DNA of 8,985 bases from NCBI GenBank assembly GCA_002774555.1, contig PEYC01000051.1, positions 1 through 8,985 on the forward strand. Reading direction: 5' to 3'. The notes under the pieces are model-generated. The model worked only from the letters and a program-made list of their open reading frames with translations, did not search any database and was not told the DNA's origin. Each line of letters opens with the position of its first letter. The first letter of the stretch is position 1. Source of the stretch: Candidatus Nealsonbacteria bacterium CG08_land_8_20_14_0_20_36_22 (lineage in GTDB: Bacteria; Patescibacteriota; Minisyncoccia; Minisyncoccales; GWA2-38-27). Below are positions 5,686-8,985 of this stretch, piece by piece. The position numbers and the translations under genes are program-made.

Positions 5686-6258
5686 TTATAGTAATGTTTT
5701 TTCTTTAAATCTTTCTATGTCTCTAGGCAATAAAAGTATAGAAAAATCGGCATATTTCTGGATTCCTAACGATGAAGCATGAGCAAAACCAACATACTCA
5801 AGTTTTTTCTTTCTATATTTAATATAACGAATAGCAGGAATTAAATCTGTATCAGAGCTTACTAAAATTGCTGTGTCATATAAATTATCAACTGCACCCA
5901 CAATTAAATCTACAGAAATTTTTACATCGGTCCCCTTTTCTTTGTACGCACTTCCAAAAGGCATAATTCTACCTCGTTTTATTACAAAACCGTCTTTTTG
6001 GATATTGGTGAAAAATTTTTGTTGTCCCTTCACCAATTTATTAGTTTTTTCGCTTCCGTCAATATTTCTAAAAACACCCGTATAATATCTTCTTGAAACG
6101 CACTCTCTTTCGTTTCCAACCAAGAAATCAACAAAGGACTTGAAATCAAATTTAGTTCCTTTCGGAAAATTTATTTCTTCATCTTTTAAATAATTATAGA
6201 AATTACTTCCGTCTATATAAACAGCAACTCTTTCTTTTTTATTTTTAAAAACATCCAT
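5686..6258 (-). CDS. NYN-domain (LabA/DUF88-like) PIN-fold protein
   Basis: This 190-residue protein belongs to the NYN branch of the PIN nuclease fold, whose members are predicted or shown to cut RNA with a metal bound by acidic residues. The motifs in order are VAVYIDGSNFY (11-21, with D16 and N19), a KGTDVKISVDLIVGA segment (108-122, D111 and D117) and VSSDTDLIPAI (133-143, D136 and D138). All the acidic positions expected for activity are present. The ATG at 6258 is chosen. A TTG at 6267 would add three residues, but similarity begins later and no ribosome site favours it. It is a single gene with a repeat copy on each side and a terminator-like hairpin between its predicted promoter and start. 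The cellular target is unknown. Confidence 0.88.
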   Translation of the reverse strand: MDVFKNKKERVAVYIDGSNFYNYLKDEEINFPKGTKFDFKSFVDFLVGNERECVSRRYYTGVFRNIDGSEKTNKLVKGQQKFFTNIQKDGFVIKRGRIMPFGSAYKEKGTDVKISVDLIVGAVDNLYDTAILVSSDTDLIPAIRYIKYRKKKLEYVGFAHASSLGIQKYADFSILLLPRDIERFKEKTLL

Positions 6259-6280
6259 ATAAAACAATTGTACAATAATT

Positions 6281-6317
6281 CAAAATAAAAAACTACCCTT
6301 GCCGAAGCAGGGGTAGT
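6281..6317 (-). terminator. Intrinsic terminator with UUCG tetraloop in front of the NYN gene
   Basis: On the minus strand the stem ACTACCC-C-TGC / GCA-A-GGGTAGT closes on a C(TTCG)G tetraloop, with one C-A mismatch, and is followed by TTTTTTATTTT. This is a complete rho-independent terminator for minus-strand transcription. It ends about 23 bp before the NYN ATG and lies downstream of a predicted promoter (6333-6360). It either ends transcription from upstream or acts as a leader attenuator. Confidence 0.85.
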
Positions 6318-6332
6318 GTTCATAGTAATTGT

Positions 6333-6360
6333 ATATTAACTTTTTTAAATATCTTGTCAA
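6333..6360 (-). promoter_or_regulatory. Predicted promoter upstream of the NYN gene
   Basis: On the minus strand -35 TTGACA (6355-6360) is followed after 16 bp by TAATAT (6333-6338). A second reading gives TATACA after 19 bp. The -35 directly touches repeat copy A. A transcript from here would reach the UUCG terminator after only about 40 nt. Confidence 0.6.
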
Positions 6361-6449
6361 GTGGAAAACCAAGCTCCGCGGGGTGAACGATGCCTACCCT
6401 GTAGCGTCCGCCCTGGGCGGACTACTATTTGGGGTTAGAACCTATTTAG
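6361..6449 (-). repeat. Structured intergenic repeat, copy A
   Basis: This is an 89-bp element related to 8775-8872. Shared segments at the plus-strand left end are GTGGAAAAC-y-AAGCTCCGC, and at the right end GGACTACTATTTGGGG followed by TTAGAACCTATTTAG. Between them are a small stem (GGGT 6381-6384 with ACCC 6396-6399) and a strong stem (GTCCGCCC 6406-6413 with GGGCGGAC 6415-6422). On the minus strand it begins 9 bp after the stop at 6459 and ends at the -35 box of the NYN promoter. This is the main content of the 6268-6458 gap, with the promoter and terminator. Confidence 0.8.
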
Positions 6450-6458
6450 CAGGATTGT

Positions 6459-6812
6459 TTAATCAGTAATAATACTAAAATAATCGTCACTAAAATCCTC
6501 AACGCTTTCAACTGGTTGCGATTCTGTATTGAAGATATATATTAATCTAATCCTATATTTATCTCCGGTTTCTACTTGATGATATGTCCGAGCACCCTCT
6601 TGAGTATCCACAAAATACTGAGATACGCCCCAAGTAAATGAGCCCTGAGACGCAGGAACCCCAAATTCATTAAGTCGACCAAACTCTACTACTCCTTCTT
6701 TCTCAAGGAATATATTCACATAAGCATCACTACTTGGCGACGGCCCTTTTGTCTGCCAAGTAATTGTATATGGCGACCCTATTGTTAATATTTCTCCTCC
6801 ATTAGGAGTCAA
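6459..6812 (-). pseudogene. Out-of-frame C-terminal Ig-like domain of the 6809-8026 protein
   Basis: The frame begins LTPNGGEILTIGSPYTITWQT, the opening of an Ig-like beta-sandwich domain often found at the C-terminus of exported proteins (typically SPNGGE.W..G..Y.ITW). About 117 residues follow to the TAA at 6459. The only start codon is a TTG at 6812 that overlaps the upstream TGA (TTGA), and there is no ATG, ribosome site or signal peptide. An exported domain with no signal is unlikely as a free protein. Adding one A to the A5 run at 6817-6821 joins it smoothly to the preceding gene (...PHIKNALTPNGGE). I therefore read it as the displaced end of that gene, by mutation, sequencing error or frameshifting. 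A coupled separate protein remains possible. Confidence 0.65.
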
Positions 6813-8026
6813 CGCATTTTTATATGTGGTTCTGTTCCAATAAATCTAAAAGTAGAAAGCATTTGGTCAAAAACTTTAGATTCTTCATTTTCGTTATAAT
6901 TCGGTAAGCTACTATTTCTCACTGAGGATAATTGAGATGTTATTATAAATGTTTTGCTATTATTCATCGCACAATACTCTATTGCACGAGAAGATCCTTG
7001 CATGCCCCCAAATGCACCGCTAACATCTCCTTTCTTAAAGGTAATACCGTTTATAACAACACTTGTAGTAGGGGAGTTAAAAAATGCGACTGCATTGCAA
7101 CTCGCCGGCTCTTCAACGCCATTGTTCCACTGCGTTGTAACTATTTTTATGTTTAATACTTTTCCGGTTAGATTGACTTGTTTGTTAACAATGGGGATGT
7201 TAATCATGACATTTCTACCCCCGTTAACATCTACATCAGATATCGTTGAATTGGTAGGATATTTTATTTGAAATCCTGCCTTTTCATTTCTATAAGTCTT
7301 CCAACCACCAGTTTCTTCTTTGGCTGCTTCTTCGGCTGCTTCTTTAACTACACATTCTTTTCCATTAAAACATTTTTCTTCTCCGCAATCACAGGTTTTT
7401 ATTTCATGGCTGTTTTCTGGCGAACAACCGCAGGCGCCTATTAAGCAAAGGTTTGGAAAATCGCTAACTTCTTTACAGCATAATGAGGTTGATGCTGTCC
7501 CTCCGGAATCAATGCATAATTTTTCCTTCCTGATTCTCCCGCCTACTTTTTCAATTACTTTACTGGAATTTTCAATAGCGTTTTCAAGCCCTTTTTTAGC
7601 AGCCTCCGGAGCTTTTTCAAGGTTTTTTTCTAAAACCTCAATGTGTTTCCCTACGGTATTCTCTAATTTCTGGGATACATCTCTAATATCTTTGCCTTTA
7701 TTCTTTAATTCTTCTATTTTTTGAAGAGCGTGATTTAACTGCTTTTCATATTTTTCTAAGGTTTTTTTGGCAATCTCGGTTTTTCCTTTATCAATCATTC
7801 TTTGATATTCAGCTAACCTGACATCAGCTAAATGTAAGAATTGTTTAGCTTTGTTTTCAGCGCCAAAGGTAAAGAAGTTCTGGATTGTTTCTTTCCAGGT
7901 TTTAAGGAAATAAAAAGAGCTATCTGGAGTTATCCCTGGAGATGGTAAATCATTATCTTGAGCTAAAACAATGTATCCTCCGATTAAAAAGGATAATACG
8001 ACTAAAGAAAAAAGTATTTTTTTCAT
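6809..8026 (-). CDS. Exported DUF5667-type protein with coiled coil, Cys cluster and PsbP-like domain
   Basis: This 405-residue protein starts with a signal peptide (MKKILFSLVVLSFLIGGYIVLA, likely cut before QD at 22/23). Residues 27-80 (LPSPGITPDSSFYFLKTWKE..., FFTFGAENKAKQFLHLADVRLAEYQ) match the DUF5667 pattern found in Patescibacteria. Residues about 80-165 are a charged coiled coil. Residues 171-225 hold ten cysteines, including CC, GACGC and CDCG, probably disulfides or a metal site outside the membrane. After an EAAEEAAKEE linker, residues 242-395 (WKTYRNEKAGFQIKYP ... MLSTFRFIG) resemble PsbP-like surface domains. Translation stops in HIKMR-TGA, next to the A5 run. The Ig-like domain in the next frame probably belonged to it. 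Its role is unknown; a cell-surface or periplasm-equivalent protein is inferred. Confidence 0.85.
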   Translation of the reverse strand: MKKILFSLVVLSFLIGGYIVLAQDNDLPSPGITPDSSFYFLKTWKETIQNFFTFGAENKAKQFLHLADVRLAEYQRMIDKGKTEIAKKTLEKYEKQLNHALQKIEELKNKGKDIRDVSQKLENTVGKHIEVLEKNLEKAPEAAKKGLENAIENSSKVIEKVGGRIRKEKLCIDSGGTASTSLCCKEVSDFPNLCLIGACGCSPENSHEIKTCDCGEEKCFNGKECVVKEAAEEAAKEETGGWKTYRNEKAGFQIKYPTNSTISDVDVNGGRNVMINIPIVNKQVNLTGKVLNIKIVTTQWNNGVEEPASCNAVAFFNSPTTSVVINGITFKKGDVSGAFGGMQGSSRAIEYCAMNNSKTFIITSQLSSVRNSSLPNYNENEESKVFDQMLSTFRFIGTEPHIKMR

Positions 8027-8055
8027 AAGTTTAAGTTAATTATTTATCTTCTTCT

Positions 8056-8084
8056 ATTCTACCCCTGCAACCAAAATCTGGCAA
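8056..8084 (-). promoter_or_regulatory. Promoter of the exported DUF5667-type gene
   Basis: On the minus strand -35 TTGCCA (8079-8084) is followed after 17 bp by TAGAAT (8056-8061). The ATG at 8026 is about 23 nt beyond the expected start point. No Shine-Dalgarno sequence is close to that ATG. Confidence 0.65.
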
Positions 8085-8093
8085 ATTTATGGT

Positions 8094-8114
8094 TGTTGAT
8101 GTTTAACATCAACA
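8094..8114. repeat. 21-bp palindrome between the toxin and the exported-protein gene
   Basis: TGTTGATGTT (8094-8103) and AACATCAACA (8105-8114) are perfect 10-bp arms around one T. No T-run follows on either strand, so it is a poor intrinsic terminator. It lies 9 bp upstream of the -35 box at 8079-8084 and could be a regulator site for that promoter. The remainder of the 8027-8153 gap shows only a G7 run. Confidence 0.55.
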
Positions 8115-8153
8115 CGGGGGGGATAAAACTTTTTGGCGATTTTTTTATTCCTA

Positions 8154-8405
8154 TTATTTATATACTCCTTGACGATAACCAATACGAATTACAAGAATGT
8201 TTAATTCTCTTTTATAAATCTTATAAATAATACGATAAATCCCGACTCGTAAAGAATAATAATCTTGAAATTTTCCCTTAAGTTTTTTCCCTAAATATGG
8301 GTTTTTTCTTAAATCAAATAAAGCCGCGAAAACATGCGGCTTAAATTTGTTGTTTATTTTCTCAAGATCTTTCTCTGCGCTTCTTGATAGAACTACCTGA
8401 TACAT
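8154..8405 (-). CDS. relE: RelE/ParE-family toxin (mRNA interferase-like)
   Basis: This 83-residue protein has the RelE/ParE fold: a short N-terminal strand (YQVVLSRSAEKDLEKI), a helix pair, LRKNPYLGKKLKG and the paired strands YYSLRVGIYRIIYKI and LNILVIRIGYRQGVYK. The basic residues R53, R58, R74 and R78 and Y82 fit the RelE active-site pattern in which ribosome-bound mRNA is cut. Members of the ParE branch instead poison gyrase, and the sequence alone does not settle this, though the YR.GVYK ending favours RelE. Its ATG is 2 nt after the antitoxin stop, as expected for a coupled antitoxin-toxin pair. Both genes are intact. Confidence 0.88.
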   Translation of the reverse strand: MYQVVLSRSAEKDLEKINNKFKPHVFAALFDLRKNPYLGKKLKGKFQDYYSLRVGIYRIIYKIYKRELNILVIRIGYRQGVYK

Positions 8406-8407
8406 AA

Positions 8408-8704
8408 TTATTTTTTATTAGCCAAAATAAAACCTTCCTTAGCTAACACGTCCTCAAGAAATAAGTAATCACCCTTTCTATGTTCTTTTTCAGCTTTTTT
8501 TATATCTTTTTCTAAATTTGGGAAATCACGTATCGCTTCCAAAGTTTCTTGCCACGACTCAAACTCATCAGCAGACATAAGCACAACCTTGGGCCTGCCT
8601 TTTTCGGTTAAGGTATAGCGGATAGATGGTTTCTGTACCATTTTGGCTATTTTAAATATTTTTTTCCTTGCCTCAGAAATGGGCAAAGTAGTTTTTGTGT
8701 CCAT
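8408..8704 (-). CDS. Phd/YefM-family antitoxin
   Basis: This 98-residue protein begins with the Phd/YefM DNA-binding domain: LPISEARKKIFKIAKMV (7-23), YTLTEKGRPKVVLMSADEFESWQETLEAI (30-58). A charged C-terminal arm (60-98, EKDIKKAEKEHRKGD... LEDVLAKEG) would wrap the toxin. It binds and silences the RelE-like partner encoded 2 nt downstream and, with it, represses the shared promoter. A perfect 20-bp palindrome over the -10 box upstream is the likely operator. Complete; no truncation is seen. Confidence 0.9.
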   Translation of the reverse strand: MDTKTTLPISEARKKIFKIAKMVQKPSIRYTLTEKGRPKVVLMSADEFESWQETLEAIRDFPNLEKDIKKAEKEHRKGDYLFLEDVLAKEGFILANKK

Positions 8705-8729
8705 AATGAATTTTTACTCAGTTTATTAT

Positions 8730-8749
8730 ATGTACATTATAATGTACAT
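8730..8749 (-). promoter_or_regulatory. Toxin-antitoxin operator palindrome (ATGTACATTATAATGTACAT)
   Basis: This is a perfect 20-bp inverted repeat with TGTACA half-sites, centred on the -10 box of the antitoxin promoter. YefM-YoeB type operators are also built on TGTACA-containing palindromes, which supports autorepression by the antitoxin-toxin complex. Confidence 0.85.
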
Positions 8750-8765
8750 CATATTGAGTTGTCAA
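8736..8765 (-). promoter_or_regulatory. Promoter of the toxin-antitoxin operon
   Basis: On the minus strand a perfect -35 TTGACA (8760-8765) is followed after 18 bp by a perfect -10 TATAAT (8736-8741). The predicted start is near 8729, leaving about 25 nt before the antitoxin ATG. The -35 box is 9 bp from repeat copy B. Confidence 0.8.
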
Positions 8766-8774
8766 GTATCCCCT

Positions 8775-8872
8775 GTGGAAAACTAAGCTCCGCAGGCTGG
8801 GGGGGGCGAATACCTGCCCCCGTGGTGTCCCGCTGAAAGCGGGACTACTATTTGGGGTTAGAACTTGTTTAG
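8775..8872 (-). repeat. Structured intergenic repeat, copy B
   Basis: This is a 98-bp relative of copy A (6361-6449), with the same outer segments (GTGGAAAAC, AAGCTCCGC, GGACTACTATTTGGGG, TTAGAACTTGTTTAG). Its stems are GGGGGC (8802-8807) with GCCCCC (8816-8821), and GTCCCGCT (8827-8834) with AGCGGGAC (8838-8845). The paired positions differ from copy A on both arms, so pairing is conserved rather than sequence. On the minus strand its first bases (CTAAAC) include the TAA stop of the 8869-8985 gene. Confidence 0.8.
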
Positions 8873-8985
8873 TGGTTATTTAAAGAGATTCCTGCTTCTT
8901 TTTTAGATATTTTCAATACAATATTCTCTTTCTCGAAGACCGTCTTCCCCACAAAAAGCTCCCAAAATATCCCACTGATTACTTC
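8869..8985 (-). CDS. C-terminal end of an unidentified protein (partial)
   Basis: An open frame enters from the right edge and ends at a TAA (8869-8871), giving 38 residues that start EVISGIFWELFVGKTVFEKE and end KKEAGISLNNH. I recognise no family. The reading frame is chosen because it is open to the window edge and its stop is the first base set of repeat copy B, the same arrangement as at the two other copies, which follow a stop by 5-9 bp. It may equally be non-coding. Confidence 0.45.
   Translation of the reverse strand, partial: EVISGIFWELFVGKTVFEKENIVLKISKKEAGISLNNH

Noticed and set aside
6259..6267. TTG start for the NYN gene
   Set aside because: It adds only three residues, is a weak codon and has no ribosome site; the ATG at 6258 suffices.
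208..7724. Plus-strand open frames of 60-134 codons
   Set aside because: All lie opposite well-supported minus-strand genes, have no recognisable domains and read as low-complexity hydrophobic antisense of AT-rich genes.
8116..8122. G7 run as a second CsoR operator
   Set aside because: It has no matching C-tract, so no palindrome; it is a plain homopolymer run.
6361..8872. Repeat copies as integron attC sites, because they follow stop codons and carry GTTAGAA
   Set aside because: The core reads GTTAGAA, not GTTRRRY, and no matching partner core is at the other end; no integrase or cassette array is present.

Overview
The window is AT-rich bacterial DNA with every gene I can support on the minus strand, so it reads from 8985 down to 1. 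The genes are short and tightly packed, with overlaps of 11-20 nt or gaps of 0-7 nt. I see almost no Shine-Dalgarno sequences before start codons. One lipoprotein-like/exported protein has the DUF5667-type N-terminus common in Candidate Phyla Radiation genomes. Together these suggest a Patescibacteria (Parcubacteria-like) organism. That placement is inference from gene content, not a phylogenetic result. UGA works as a normal stop here, which argues against the recoded Gracilibacteria/Absconditabacteria code.

Upper half (8985-5546): this holds single genes with their own promoters. They are the C-terminal end of an unknown gene (8869-8985), a Phd/YefM-RelE type toxin-antitoxin pair (8154-8704) under a promoter whose -10 box lies in a perfect 20-bp palindrome, an exported coiled-coil/cysteine-rich protein whose C-terminal Ig-like domain has been moved out of frame (6459-8026), and a NYN-domain nuclease-like protein (5686-6258). 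Three of the gaps in this half carry related copies of a structured repeat (8775-8872, 6361-6449, 5641-5680). Each copy starts just after, or overlaps, a stop codon and ends beside a TTGACA -35 box of the next gene. In the two long copies the paired hairpin arms covary.

Lower half (5633-1): this looks like one sulfur-handling operon, iscR-iscS-iscU-SDR-mnmA, followed by csoR, an AIR-synthase/HypE-like gene and a thiE-like gene. The Rrf2 regulator at the head has a GAC-N7-GTC palindrome over its own promoter. IscS would supply persulfide sulfur to IscU for Fe-S cluster assembly and to MnmA for 2-thiouridine in tRNA. A second strong promoter (TTGACA-N17-TAATAT) lies inside the end of mnmA and is followed directly by a C6-TA-G7 CsoR-type operator. 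The csoR-hypE-like-thiE block can therefore be switched separately.

The most unusual features are: palindromes and a degenerate tandem repeat inserted in frame in mnmA; a ThiE-like protein missing about 70 central residues; the covarying intergenic repeat family; and a UUCG-capped terminator between a promoter and the NYN gene. I found no CRISPR array, rRNA, tRNA or transposase.
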